Source: Blattabacterium cuenoti
GTDB lineage: Bacteria; Bacteroidota; Bacteroidia; Flavobacteriales; Blattabacteriaceae
Reading direction: 5' to 3'
Length of the DNA stretch: 64,000 nt
Assembly: GCF_014251595.1 (NCBI RefSeq)
Contig: NZ_CP059192.1
Coordinates: 266,725-330,724, forward strand
A program made the position numbers and the translations under genes. Below the pieces are notes generated by a model. It was not told the DNA's origin. It searched no databases and saw nothing but the letters and a program-made list of their open reading frames with translations. This document shows positions 27,094 through 35,418 of the stretch, piece by piece (position 1 is the stretch's first letter; each line of letters begins with the position of its first letter).

Positions 27094-27788
27094 TTCAAAG
27101 TTTATCAGAATTTAAAAATGGAAAAATATTATTGGTCGATAAACCATGGGGATGGACTTCTTTTGACATTGTCAAAAAAATAAAAAGTCATATTCTATCC
27201 GAAAAAGAAAATTTAAAAATAGGACATACAGGAACTTTAGATCCTTTTGCTACAGGTTTATTAATAATATTAACAGGAAAATATACTAAAAAAGTAAATG
27301 AAATTCAAAATTATAAAAAAGTTTATACCGGAATTATGAAATTAGGTTGTGAAACCTTGTCTTTTGATTCAGAAACAGAAGAGAATAATTATTCTTCCAT
27401 TTCCCATATTACTCCTACATTGATTAAAAAAATATCTCAAAAATTTTTGGGAGAAATCGATCAATATCCCCCATCTTTTTCTGCTTTGAAAATAAAAGGA
27501 AAAAGATTCTATGAATATGCTAGAAAAGGAATCAAAATAGGACTTAAATCTAGACGTGTAAAAATTTATAAATTTCATATCCTAAAAATAGCAATTCCCT
27601 ACATAAAATTTTTTATAGAATGTGGAAAAGGAACTTATATTAGATCTATCGCCCAAGATTTTGGTAAAGCACTTAATAGCGGTGCTTATATCCTTTCTTT
27701 AAGAAGAGAAAAAATCGGAAATTTTTCTATGAATTCTTCTTCCATCAAATTAAATGTTTCAAAAAAATTTCCGTGTTATTTACTATAA
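27090..27788 (+). CDS. truB: tRNA pseudouridine(55) synthase
   Basis: TruB makes pseudouridine 55 in the T-loop of tRNAs. It has 232 residues. The start is TTG at 27090, forming TTGA with the uppP stop. KPWGWTSFDIVKKIK follows in the right place for the family. The catalytic motif is GHTGTLDPFATGLL, whose Asp is the nucleophile (about residue 52), and YPPSFSALKIKGKRFYEYAR is the second conserved block. The C-terminal PUA-like region is short or absent. Confidence 0.93.
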   Translation: MIQSLSEFKNGKILLVDKPWGWTSFDIVKKIKSHILSEKENLKIGHTGTLDPFATGLLIILTGKYTKKVNEIQNYKKVYTGIMKLGCETLSFDSETEENNYSSISHITPTLIKKISQKFLGEIDQYPPSFSALKIKGKRFYEYARKGIKIGLKSRRVKIYKFHILKIAIPYIKFFIECGKGTYIRSIAQDFGKALNSGAYILSLRREKIGNFSMNSSSIKLNVSKKFPCYLL

Positions 27789-27789
27789 A

Positions 27790-28128
27790 TTAAATTTTGT
27801 ATTTTTTGTACCATATATTAAACTTTTTTTGGATTTCTTCATGAGTTAATGCCCCTTTTTTGACTCCTTCTAATAAATGTTTTTTGAATAAAACACCGTT
27901 TTTAGAAAAAATGGATTTTACCGTATGAGTTGGTTGTGCTCCTTTGATCAACCATGATACAGCATTTTTCATTTTTAATACAGTAGAAGGAGGATCTGTA
28001 TGAGGATTGTATGTTCCTAGTTTTTCAATAAATTTTCCATCTCTAGGAGAACGAGAGTCAGCTACAACTATATGATAAATAGGTTTATGCTTTTTTCCAA
28101 TTCTTTTTAAACGAATTTTTACAGACAT
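27790..28128 (-). CDS. rpsP: 30S ribosomal protein S16
   Basis: S16 is a small-subunit protein needed for 30S assembly. It has 112 residues. The N-terminus [26 protein letters not shown] is highly characteristic, as is [13 protein letters not shown]. It is somewhat longer than the roughly 80-90 residues of many S16 proteins, with a basic C-terminal tail ([12 protein letters not shown]). It converges on truB with a 1-base gap and is not next to trmD here, unlike the common rpsP-rimM-trmD-rplS order. Confidence 0.96.
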   Translation of the reverse strand: MSVKIRLKRIGKKHKPIYHIVVADSRSPRDGKFIEKLGTYNPHTDPPSTVLKMKNAVSWLIKGAQPTHTVKSIFSKNGVLFKKHLLEGVKKGALTHEEIQKKFNIWYKKYKI

Positions 28129-28209
28129 AATTTGATTAGATTATATTAATGAAACTTTATTCAGGTTTTTATAGTCTAGTGGTCTAAATTTAGATATAAT
28201 TATCATGTT

Positions 28210-28240
28210 TTTGAAAAAAAATGATATATATTTACATTTT
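28210..28240 (+). promoter_or_regulatory. Putative promoter for tRNA-Gln
   Basis: TTTG at 28210-28213, a 19-base spacer and TACATTTT at 28233-28240 fit TTTG-N19-TAnnTTTG except the last base. Transcription would begin at about the mature tRNA 5' end (28245), leaving little or no leader. The rest of the 28129-28244 gap shows nothing I can name. Confidence 0.4.
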
Positions 28241-28244
28241 TCAT

Positions 28245-28315
28245 AGACCCGTTGTGTAACGGTAGCACAGCAGATTTTGGTTCTGTTAGTTGGGGTTCGA
28301 GTCCCTACGGGTCTG
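28245..28315 (+). tRNA. tRNA-Gln (anticodon TTG)
   Basis: A full cloverleaf can be drawn. The acceptor stem is AGACCCG with CGGGTCT and discriminator G. The D arm contains GGTAG, the anticodon stem is GCAGA/TCTGT around loop TTTTGGT (anticodon TTG), and the T arm has GGTTCGAGTCC. CCA is not encoded: the discriminator is followed by TTCC. It lies upstream of the glutamate-type symporter on the same strand. Confidence 0.95.
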
Positions 28316-28357
28316 TTCCCTTGTATATAGTTTTGGGATTTTAGAGAACAAAATGAA

Positions 28358-29764
28358 ATGAGTATTGGAATGAAAATCAAAAAAGAAAAAGTTTTATTAA
28401 TAGCTTTTTTAAGTGTTTTAGCATATATATTTATTCATTTATCAAAATCCTTATTAGGATTGGATAAATTTTCTCTTTGCATATTAAGATGTTTCGTTAT
28501 ATCAATTTTCACATTGTATTCTTTTATGAAAAAAGATTTAACGACTTGGATCTTATTATCTATTATCATAGGAATAGAAATGGGATTAGATATGCCAAAA
28601 ATTGCTGTGGAACTCAGATTTTTATCTCAAATATTTTTGAGATTGATAAAAACTATTATTTCTCCAATATTATTTTCAACTTTGGTAGTTGGAATAGCAA
28701 GTCATTCTAATATTAAACAATTAGGTAGCATGGGGTGGAAATCTCTATTATATTTTGAAGTGGTGACAACTTTAGCTTTGTTTATTGGTCTTATAGCCAT
28801 TAATGTATCTCAAGCAGGGGTGGGTATTGTGATGCCTTCAGGAATGATGCAACAACAATTACCAAAAGTAGAAAGTAGAACTTGGCAAGATACAATTCTT
28901 CATGTATTTCCGGAAAATTTTATAAAATCGATCTATCATGGAGATGTATTACCCATAGTGATATTTTCCGTTATATTTGGTGTATCCATGGTTTTCTTAG
29001 AAGATAAGAAACGAAGTCCTATATTACTATTTGCAGAAAGTCTTTCAGAAATCATGTTCAAATTTACTAAAATTATTATGTATTTTGCCCCTATAGGGGT
29101 GGGATCTGCCATTGCTTATACAGTAGGACATATGGGATTGGATATTTTATATAATTTATTTCAATTATTATTGACTCTTTATATTGCTTTATTGATTTTT
29201 TTGATCGTTGTTTTATTTCCTATTCTTTTGTGGATTAAAGTTCCTTTAAAAGGTTTTATAAAAGCATTAACGGAACCTGTATCACTCGCGTTTGCTACTA
29301 CGAGTTCCGAATCTGCCTTGCCTTTACTTATGGAAAATTTAGAAAAACTAGGTGTTCCTAGAAAAATTATAGCTTTTGTAATTCCGACAGGTTATAGCTT
29401 TAATTTAGATGGAACTACTCTTTATTTATCATTAGCAACCGTTTTTGTAGCACAAGCATCTGGTATTCCTTTGAGTTTTAGTCAGCAAATATTTATAGGA
29501 CTTACGTTAATTTTAACCAGTAAAGGAGTTGCTGGAGTTCCTAGAGCATCTTTAGTAATTCTTTTAGCTACTGTAGCTTCTTTTGGATTACCTACTTGGC
29601 CCATATTAGCAATTATAGGAATAGATGAATTAATGGATATGGCTAGAACTACCGTAAATGTTATAGGAAATGGATTAGCAAGTTGTGTAATTGCTCGTTC
29701 GGAAGGAGAATTGGATGAAAAAAAAATGTTAGATTATATCCAAGGAGAAAATGGTAGAAAATAA
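28358..29764 (+). CDS. Dicarboxylate/amino acid:cation symporter (DAACS family, GltP-like)
   Basis: This inner-membrane sodium- or proton-coupled importer is probably for glutamate, aspartate or C4-dicarboxylates. It has 468 residues with about eight membrane helices and two re-entrant loops. Diagnostic are TTSSESALPLLMENLEKLGVP (the serine-rich hairpin) and PTGYSFNLDGTTLYLS (the cation and substrate site), with DELMDMARTTVNVIGN near the C-terminus. The start is ATG 28358 or the nearby ATG 28370. Glutamate uptake would suit a symbiont that assimilates host nitrogen, but the substrate is inferred. Confidence 0.88.
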   Translation: MSIGMKIKKEKVLLIAFLSVLAYIFIHLSKSLLGLDKFSLCILRCFVISIFTLYSFMKKDLTTWILLSIIIGIEMGLDMPKIAVELRFLSQIFLRLIKTIISPILFSTLVVGIASHSNIKQLGSMGWKSLLYFEVVTTLALFIGLIAINVSQAGVGIVMPSGMMQQQLPKVESRTWQDTILHVFPENFIKSIYHGDVLPIVIFSVIFGVSMVFLEDKKRSPILLFAESLSEIMFKFTKIIMYFAPIGVGSAIAYTVGHMGLDILYNLFQLLLTLYIALLIFLIVVLFPILLWIKVPLKGFIKALTEPVSLAFATTSSESALPLLMENLEKLGVPRKIIAFVIPTGYSFNLDGTTLYLSLATVFVAQASGIPLSFSQQIFIGLTLILTSKGVAGVPRASLVILLATVASFGLPTWPILAIIGIDELMDMARTTVNVIGNGLASCVIARSEGELDEKKMLDYIQGENGRK

Positions 29765-29771
29765 TTTGTAA

Positions 29772-30845
29772 TTGAATTTTGAAAAAAATTGTTTTTTTAT
29801 AGGAAAAAAATGTTCTATGCCCACCGGAGTAGTTACCAGCAAGTGTAATTCCAATATAGCTTTAATTAAATACTGGGGAAAACATAATAATCAAATTCAA
29901 ATACCATTGAATTCGTCTATTAGTTATTCTTTAGGAAAAGTATACACAGTTACACGATTAATTTATAAAGAGAAAAAAAATAAAAAGAAAAAAAAATCTA
30001 TAAGAGTATTTTTTTCAGGAAAAGAAAAAACTAGTTTTCTTCCAAAAATTTTAGAATTTTTTCATAGAATTTCATTTTATTGTTCCTACTTACGAGATTT
30101 TAATTTTATTATAGAAACCTATAACACTTTTCCACATAGTAGTGGAATAGCTTCTTCCGCTTCTTCCATGAGTGCTTTAGCATTATGTATCATGAAAATA
30201 GAAAAAAAATTGGTCTCTTCTTTAAAAGAAGATTTTTTTTTACAAAAAGCTTCTTTTTTAGCTAGATTAGGTTCTGGAAGTGCATGCAGATCAATTTATC
30301 CTGGACTCGTTATTTGGGGATATCATCAATCTATAAAAGGAAGTAATAATCTTTATGCAATCCCATATCCATATGAAGTTCATTCCATTTTTAAAAAAAT
30401 AGAAGATACTATTTTAATCATAGATGATGAACCCAAAAAAATATTGAGTTCAAAAGGACATCAGTTAATGAGTAACCATCCTTATGCTAAAGAAAGATTT
30501 AAATGTGCTAATAAAAACATGAATCGACTTATATCGATATTAAAAATAGGAGATTTTCAAGAGTTTGGAGAATTAATAGAGCATGAAGCTTTGACTCTTC
30601 ATGCCATGATTATGACCTCTCGTCCCTATTTTTTATGGATGAAACCTAATACACTGAATGTAATTCATACAGTATGGGATTTTAGAAAAAAGAGCAATAA
30701 AAATATTTATTTTACATTAGATGCAGGCGCTAATGTTCATCTATTATATCCTATTCAAGAAAAAACATCCATTATTAAATGGATATATAGTGATTTATTT
30801 TCTTTTTGTAAAAAAATTATAGAAAGTTTCTGTTTGTATAATTAA
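29772..30845 (+). CDS. mvaD: Diphosphomevalonate decarboxylase
   Basis: MvaD is a GHMP-superfamily enzyme that makes isopentenyl diphosphate from mevalonate diphosphate, indicating the mevalonate route. It has 357 residues from the TTG at 29772; the ATG at 29817 would give 342. Key motifs are SNIALIKYWGKH (about residues 27-38), the phosphate loop PHSSGIASSASSMSALAL (about 120-137), ARLGSGSACRS near 164 and a C-terminal TLDAGANVHLL. The product feeds undecaprenyl phosphate, recycled by uppP. An 8-base gap separates it from the symporter. Confidence 0.93.
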   Translation: MNFEKNCFFIGKKCSMPTGVVTSKCNSNIALIKYWGKHNNQIQIPLNSSISYSLGKVYTVTRLIYKEKKNKKKKKSIRVFFSGKEKTSFLPKILEFFHRISFYCSYLRDFNFIIETYNTFPHSSGIASSASSMSALALCIMKIEKKLVSSLKEDFFLQKASFLARLGSGSACRSIYPGLVIWGYHQSIKGSNNLYAIPYPYEVHSIFKKIEDTILIIDDEPKKILSSKGHQLMSNHPYAKERFKCANKNMNRLISILKIGDFQEFGELIEHEALTLHAMIMTSRPYFLWMKPNTLNVIHTVWDFRKKSNKNIYFTLDAGANVHLLYPIQEKTSIIKWIYSDLFSFCKKIIESFCLYN

Positions 30846-30857
30846 TAATTATCTTTG
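30827..30857 (+). promoter_or_regulatory. Putative promoter for tRNA-His
   Basis: TATCTTTG at 30850-30857 is an exact TAnnTTTG box starting right after the mvaD stop. TTTC at 30827-30830 is a weak -33 element at a 19-base spacing. Transcription would begin near 30862, about six bases before the tRNA. Confidence 0.45.
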
Positions 30858-30868
30858 TTTTTATTTTG

Positions 30869-30943
30869 GTGGACGTAGCTCAGCTGGTTTAGAGCATCAG
30901 ATTGTGGTTCTGAGGGTCGCCGGTTCGAATCCGGTCGTCCACC
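30869..30943 (+). tRNA. tRNA-His (anticodon GTG)
   Basis: The cloverleaf has acceptor GTGGACG/CGTCCAC, D arm GCTC...GAGC, anticodon stem TCAGA/TCTGA with loop TTGTGGT (anticodon GTG), and T arm GCCGG-TTCGAAT-CCGGT. The discriminator is C, and a G at 30868 can form the G-1:C73 pair special to tRNA-His. CCA is encoded at 30944-30946. Confidence 0.96.
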
Positions 30944-30951
30944 CCATAATT

Positions 30952-32139
30952 TCAATTTAATATCTTTTTAATTCTTTTGAAAGCTTCTATGATTTTATCT
31001 TCTGATGAAGCATAAGAAATACGTAAACATTCATTATCTCCAAAAGCACTTCCACTAACGGTAGCTACTTTCGTTTTATGAAGTAAAAATTCAGAAAATT
31101 CATCTGAATTTTTAATGATCTTTCCATGTAACTTTTGTCCAAAAAAATATGAAACTTTTGGAAAAATGTAAAAAGCTCCGTTAGGTTTATAAAATTGAAA
31201 TCCATCAATTTCTTTTATCATATCTAAAACTAGATTTCTTCTTTTTTCAAACTCTTTGATCATATATTCTATTTTATTGGGATGAGCATCTAACGCAGTC
31301 ACAGCAGCCATCTGTGCAATTGAATTGGCGCAAGATGTCATTTGTCCTTGTATTTTATCACAAGATTGAGCAATCCATTCTGGAGCTCCAATATATCCAA
31401 TTCTCCAACCTGTCATTGAAAAAGCTTTAGATAATCCATTCACGGTAATAACTTGATGATAAATTTCAGGAAATGTAGCAATACTAGTATGTTTTTCGGA
31501 ATAACAAATATGTTCATAAATTTCATCAGAAATAATCATGATTTCTGGATGTTTTTTTAAAACTTCCGATAAATTTTTGAGTTCTTCATAAGAATAAACA
31601 CTTCCGGTAGGATTACAAGGAGTACTAAAAATAAACAATTTTGTTTTAGATGTTATCGCTTTTTCCAATTGTTCTGGATCAATCTTAAAATTGTTATTCA
31701 TAATTGTTGGAATGATAACAGGATAAGATTCACAAAATTTTACCATTTGTAAATAACTAACCCAATAAGGAGCAGGGATAATTACTTCATCGTCTTTATT
31801 CAATAAAGACAAAAGAACATTCATGATAGCTTGTTTAGCTCCGTTAGAAACTACAATTTGAGAAGGTGTATATTTTAAATGATTATCACGGTAAAATTTT
31901 TGGCATATTACTTTCTTAAGCTCTAAATATCCGGATACGGGAGTATAATGGTGATACCCTTTATCTATAGCTTTTTTTGCATCGGATAAAATAAAATTAG
32001 GTGGTGAAAAATCAGGTTCTCCCAAACTCAAATTTATAACGTCATAACCTTGATTTTTCAATTCTCTGGCTTTAGACGACATAGCTATGGTTTGTGAATA
32101 AGATATATTCTGTAAACGATAGGATAGTCTATTTTTCAT
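30952..32139 (-). CDS. Pyridoxal-phosphate aminotransferase class I, aspartate aminotransferase type
   Basis: This cytoplasmic fold-type I aminotransferase probably interconverts aspartate/oxaloacetate with glutamate/2-oxoglutarate. It has 395 residues. Visible are LSLGEPDFSPP near the N-terminus, TPCNPTGSVYS near 167, ISDEIYEHI near 197, and the PLP lysine in NGLSKAFSMTGWRIGY (about residues 232-247). A substrate-binding Arg lies in LRISYASSED near the C-terminus. This layout is that of the thermophile/AspB-type aspartate aminotransferase. A separate, more distant aminotransferase sits in the aromatic cluster. Confidence 0.9.
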   Translation of the reverse strand: MKNRLSYRLQNISYSQTIAMSSKARELKNQGYDVINLSLGEPDFSPPNFILSDAKKAIDKGYHHYTPVSGYLELKKVICQKFYRDNHLKYTPSQIVVSNGAKQAIMNVLLSLLNKDDEVIIPAPYWVSYLQMVKFCESYPVIIPTIMNNNFKIDPEQLEKAITSKTKLFIFSTPCNPTGSVYSYEELKNLSEVLKKHPEIMIISDEIYEHICYSEKHTSIATFPEIYHQVITVNGLSKAFSMTGWRIGYIGAPEWIAQSCDKIQGQMTSCANSIAQMAAVTALDAHPNKIEYMIKEFEKRRNLVLDMIKEIDGFQFYKPNGAFYIFPKVSYFFGQKLHGKIIKNSDEFSEFLLHKTKVATVSGSAFGDNECLRISYASSEDKIIEAFKRIKKILN

Positions 32140-32169
32140 ATCATAAATATTTATTAATTATTGGAATTA

Positions 32170-32200
32170 TTTGAAATGATTACAAATCTAAATAAATTTG
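32170..32200 (+). promoter_or_regulatory. Bacteroidetes-type promoter for rsmG
   Basis: TTTG (32170-32173), exactly 19 bases, then TAAATTTG (32193-32200) match the Bacteroidetes primary sigma consensus at every fixed position. Transcription would begin near 32205, 23 bases before the ATG at 32228. The in-frame TTG at 32198 lies inside the promoter and so cannot be the start. Confidence 0.6.
32183..32190 (-). promoter_or_regulatory. Putative -7 box for the aspartate-type aminotransferase
   Basis: On the minus strand this reads TAGATTTG, an exact TAnnTTTG match. It falls between the -33 and -7 elements of the divergent rsmG promoter, so the two promoters would overlap. No -33 element is clear for this strand. 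Confidence 0.35.
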
Positions 32201-32227
32201 ATTATAAATTTATTGTTCATTCATAAT

Positions 32228-32848
32228 ATGGAATTAATTCAAAAATATTTTCCAAATCTATTGGATCAACAAATCTATAAACTGTCTTCTTTAAAAAATT
32301 TATATGCATATTGGAATACATATGTAAATTTAATTTCGAGAAAAACATTTAACGATTTTTATCAACAACACGTTCTATTTTGTTTAGGAATTGCTAAAGT
32401 ATTTTCTTTTTATCCTGGTTCATGCGTCATGGATTTAGGTACAGGAGGAGGATTTCCGGGTATTCCTTTATCTATCGTTTTTCCTCATACAAAATTTATA
32501 TTAGTAGATTCTATTAGAAAAAAAATAAAAATTATAGAAAAAATTATATATCATCTTCATTTAAAAAATGTGTTTCCTATTTGTATACGTGCAGAGAAAT
32601 TAGAAAATCAATTTGATTTTGTAGTTACTCGATATGTCAAAAAAATAGACATCATCCATAATTGGATAAAAGATAAATTTAAATACAAATCTACTTATAA
32701 AATACAAAATGGAGCTTTCTATATAAAAGGAGGAAATCTTTATGATGAATTAAAAAGATTTCCTCATGCAGTAGAATATCCTTTAAATCATTATTTTAAT
32801 GAACCATTTTTTATCACTAAAAAAATTGTTTGGATTTCCAATATTTAA
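32228..32848 (+). CDS. rsmG: 16S rRNA (guanine(527)-N7)-methyltransferase RsmG
   Basis: RsmG (GidB) is a SAM-dependent methyltransferase for 16S rRNA G527. I use the ATG at 32228, giving 206 residues; the protein then begins MELIQKYFPNL, as expected for flavobacterial relatives. The SAM-binding loop is MDLGTGGGFPGIPLSI (about residues 68-83), followed by LVDSIRKKIKI, and VTRYVKKID is the conserved VxxRA-type position. A well-formed promoter lies directly upstream. Confidence 0.93.
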   Translation: MELIQKYFPNLLDQQIYKLSSLKNLYAYWNTYVNLISRKTFNDFYQQHVLFCLGIAKVFSFYPGSCVMDLGTGGGFPGIPLSIVFPHTKFILVDSIRKKIKIIEKIIYHLHLKNVFPICIRAEKLENQFDFVVTRYVKKIDIIHNWIKDKFKYKSTYKIQNGAFYIKGGNLYDELKRFPHAVEYPLNHYFNEPFFITKKIVWISNI

Positions 32849-32859
32849 ACGAATGAAAA

Positions 32860-33825
32860 ATGAATCCTAAAAAAATTTTTGTAAAAAAAGTAAAACAAAA
32901 AGGAGGATGGGTCAATGCTCATGCTCACTTGGATAGAGCTTATACTCTAACAAAAAAAAATTTCAAATACTCTTATTATCCTCTTAAACAAAAATGGTAT
33001 TTGGTTGATGAAATGAAACGTTTAGCGACTGCAGAAGACATTTATATCCGTATGGAAAAAGCCTTAGAATATTTTTTAATGCAAGGAACTCAAGCTTTAT
33101 GTTCTTTTATTGATGTAGATGAAGTTATTGAAGATCGCGCCTTAAAAGCCGCTAAAAAATTGAAAAATAATTATGAAAATTCTATTCATATTTGTTTCGC
33201 AAATCAAGTTCTTAAAGGTATTTTGAATCAAAAGTCAAAATATTGGTTTGATCAATCAATAGAATTTGTAGATATTATTGGTGGATTACCTGCTATAGAT
33301 TCTGGAAAAGAAGATGAACATCTAGATATTTTATTACAAACAGCTAAAAAAAAAGGAAAAATTGTACATGTACATGTGGATCAATTTAATACAATAGATG
33401 AAAAAGAAACTGAAAAACTAGCAAAAAAAACAATAGAACATGGAATGCAAGGAAAAGTAGTCGCCATACATAGTGTTTCTTTAGCCGCACATGCAAGAAA
33501 TTATCGTTATCAAATATACCAATTAATGAAAAAAGCAGACTTAATGGTAATATCTTGTCCCATTGCTTGGATTGATCATACTAGAAGTGAACGTTTAACT
33601 CCTACTCATAATTCTATCACTCCAGTAGACGAGATGGTTCCTGAAGGAATTATAGTGGCTTTTGGTACAGATAATATTTGTGATATCTATAAACCTTTTT
33701 CTGATGGAAATTTATGGATAGAACTAAGAGTGATGTTGGAAGCTTGTCATTATTATGATATAGATCATTTGGTAAAAATTGCGACAATCAATGGATTAAA
33801 AGTATTAGGATTGAAAAAAAAGTAA
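32860..33825 (+). CDS. Amidohydrolase-superfamily protein (cytosine-deaminase-like), substrate unknown
   Basis: This 321-residue metal-dependent hydrolase has the amidohydrolase TIM-barrel ligands in order: HAHLD (His21 and His23), HVHVD (about 170-174), AIHSVSL near 205 and FGTDNI with the catalytic Asp near 269. The protein lacks the usual N-terminal beta-sandwich that precedes HxH in typical cytosine deaminases and dihydroorotases. The closest overall look is the cytosine deaminase or N-isopropylammelide hydrolase branch. The true substrate cannot be read. It follows rsmG by 11 bases, so cotranscription is likely. Confidence 0.75.
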   Translation: MNPKKIFVKKVKQKGGWVNAHAHLDRAYTLTKKNFKYSYYPLKQKWYLVDEMKRLATAEDIYIRMEKALEYFLMQGTQALCSFIDVDEVIEDRALKAAKKLKNNYENSIHICFANQVLKGILNQKSKYWFDQSIEFVDIIGGLPAIDSGKEDEHLDILLQTAKKKGKIVHVHVDQFNTIDEKETEKLAKKTIEHGMQGKVVAIHSVSLAAHARNYRYQIYQLMKKADLMVISCPIAWIDHTRSERLTPTHNSITPVDEMVPEGIIVAFGTDNICDIYKPFSDGNLWIELRVMLEACHYYDIDHLVKIATINGLKVLGLKKK

Positions 33826-33834
33826 TTTATTTTT

Positions 33835-35358
33835 TTATCTTTTTTTTTCTGGACGCATTTGTGGAAAAAATAACACTTCTTGAATTGATTTTTTTTGAGT
33901 CAATAACATTACTAAACGATCGATTCCAATTCCAATTCCTGCAGTCGGAGGCATACCAAATTCCAAAGAACGTATAAAATCTTGATCAATTGATATAGAT
34001 TCGTCTTTTATGTTTTTTTCGGAAAATTTCATTTGTTCTCGTAAACGATTCAGTTGATCTATAGGATCATTAAGTTCGGAATAAGAGTTAGCAATTTCTT
34101 GACCATTGATAATGAGTTCAAAACGTTCGGATAAATTTTCTTTATCACGGTGTTTTTGGGTTAAAGGACTCATTTCTATAGGATAATCAATAATAAAAGT
34201 AGGATCGATATAATTTTTTTCGCATTTTGTTTCAAAAATATTTTCAATCAGTTTAGCCTTACTCATTTTTATATTTTCTTCTATATGCAATTTCTGACAA
34301 ACTTTTCTTAGTTTATCCTTTCCCATTTCTTTGATATTAAATCCGGTATATTTTTGAATCGAATCTAGTATTGGGATACGAGGAAAAGGAGTTTTAAAAT
34401 TAATATGATGATTTTTTTGAAATTTATTACAGATACATTTCATTAATTTTTCTGTAAAATTCATCATCCAGTAATAATCTTTATAAGCAACATAAAGTTC
34501 TAATACGGTAAACTCTGGATTATGAAAACGATCCATCCCCTCATTTCTAAAATTTCTGGAAAATTCATATACCCCATGAAATCCTCCTACAATCAATCTT
34601 TTTAAATAAAGTTCATTAGCGATACGTAAATATAATGGAATCCCCAGTGTATTATGATACGTTTTGAAAGGACGAGCTATAGCTCCTCCAGGAATGGATT
34701 GTAGAATGGGAGTATCTACTTCTATATATTCTTGATCATTTAAGAAATTCCTTATTTTTTGTATGATATGTGTCCGTTTTAAAAAAATTTCTTTTACATG
34801 ATCATTGACTATAAGATCAACATAACGCATACGATAACGCTGTTCCGTATTGGAGAAAGCATCATATATTTTTTTATTTTTATCCACTTTGACTTGTGGT
34901 AAGGGTCGTATAGATTTAGACAATAAAGTGAATTGATGAACATGTATGGTGATTTCATCCATTTTTGTCTTAAATAAAAGACCTTTTATTCCAATGATAT
35001 CTCCTATATCTATAAGTTTTTTCAAAAAAATATTATAAGCATCTTTTTTTTTCATGTTATTCGAAGATAACAATAAATGATCCTGAGTAAAATATATTTG
35101 TATACAACCCGTATGATCTTTTATCTCCCCAAAAGAAGCTTTTCCTAAAATACGTAAACGCATTAAACGTCCAGCTATACTTATAGTTTCTTTTTCCTTA
35201 AAATTTTTTTGTATCTTACAAATGGTCGTCGTTGTAATATATTCTTCTGATGGATAAGGATTGATTCCCAACAATTTCAGTTTATCTAGTTTTTTTCTTC
35301 GTATAATTTGTTGTTCTGATAAATAGATCATAGAATGATTTATGTGTATGTCTTCCAT
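33835..35358 (-). CDS. lysS: Lysine--tRNA ligase (class II)
   Basis: This is a class II synthetase charging tRNA-Lys. It has 507 residues. The N-terminal OB-fold anticodon-binding domain (ISIAGRLMRLRILGKASFG) is followed by motif 1 near EVDTPILQSIPGGAIARPF. Motif 2 is FEFSRNFRNEGMD-like (YEFSRNFRNEGMDRFHNPEFT), and the C-terminal motif 3 is PPTAGIGIGIDRLVMLLT. The length is normal. It diverges from lipB with a short AT-rich promoter region between. Confidence 0.96.
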   Translation of the reverse strand: MEDIHINHSMIYLSEQQIIRRKKLDKLKLLGINPYPSEEYITTTTICKIQKNFKEKETISIAGRLMRLRILGKASFGEIKDHTGCIQIYFTQDHLLLSSNNMKKKDAYNIFLKKLIDIGDIIGIKGLLFKTKMDEITIHVHQFTLLSKSIRPLPQVKVDKNKKIYDAFSNTEQRYRMRYVDLIVNDHVKEIFLKRTHIIQKIRNFLNDQEYIEVDTPILQSIPGGAIARPFKTYHNTLGIPLYLRIANELYLKRLIVGGFHGVYEFSRNFRNEGMDRFHNPEFTVLELYVAYKDYYWMMNFTEKLMKCICNKFQKNHHINFKTPFPRIPILDSIQKYTGFNIKEMGKDKLRKVCQKLHIEENIKMSKAKLIENIFETKCEKNYIDPTFIIDYPIEMSPLTQKHRDKENLSERFELIINGQEIANSYSELNDPIDQLNRLREQMKFSEKNIKDESISIDQDFIRSLEFGMPPTAGIGIGIDRLVMLLTQKKSIQEVLFFPQMRPEKKR

Positions 35359-35388
35359 ACGAAACGAACGAATTGAATGAAACGAAGG

Positions 35389-35396
35389 TACATTTG
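35389..35396 (+). promoter_or_regulatory. Putative -7 box for lipB
   Basis: TACATTTG is an exact TAnnTTTG match. A start near 35401 would leave an 18-base leader before the ATG at 35419. No -33 element is clear. The box favours the 35419 start over the ATG at 35377. Confidence 0.35.
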
Positions 35397-35418
35397 TTAT
35401 ATAAATTTTTCACAAACT

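Noticed and set aside
28160-28190. D-arm-like TAGTCTAGTGGTCT sequence suggesting another tRNA
   Set aside because: No acceptor, anticodon or T arm can be drawn around it.
28141-28380. 79-codon minus-strand ORF containing GTRTPTNRTKI
   Set aside because: It is the antisense of tRNA-Gln and its leader, with no protein family resemblance; such tRNA-antisense ORFs are common artefacts.
32198-32227. Upstream TTG start for rsmG
   Set aside because: The TTG is the end of a perfect TAAATTTG promoter box, and the ten extra residues do not match the family; the ATG at 32228 does.
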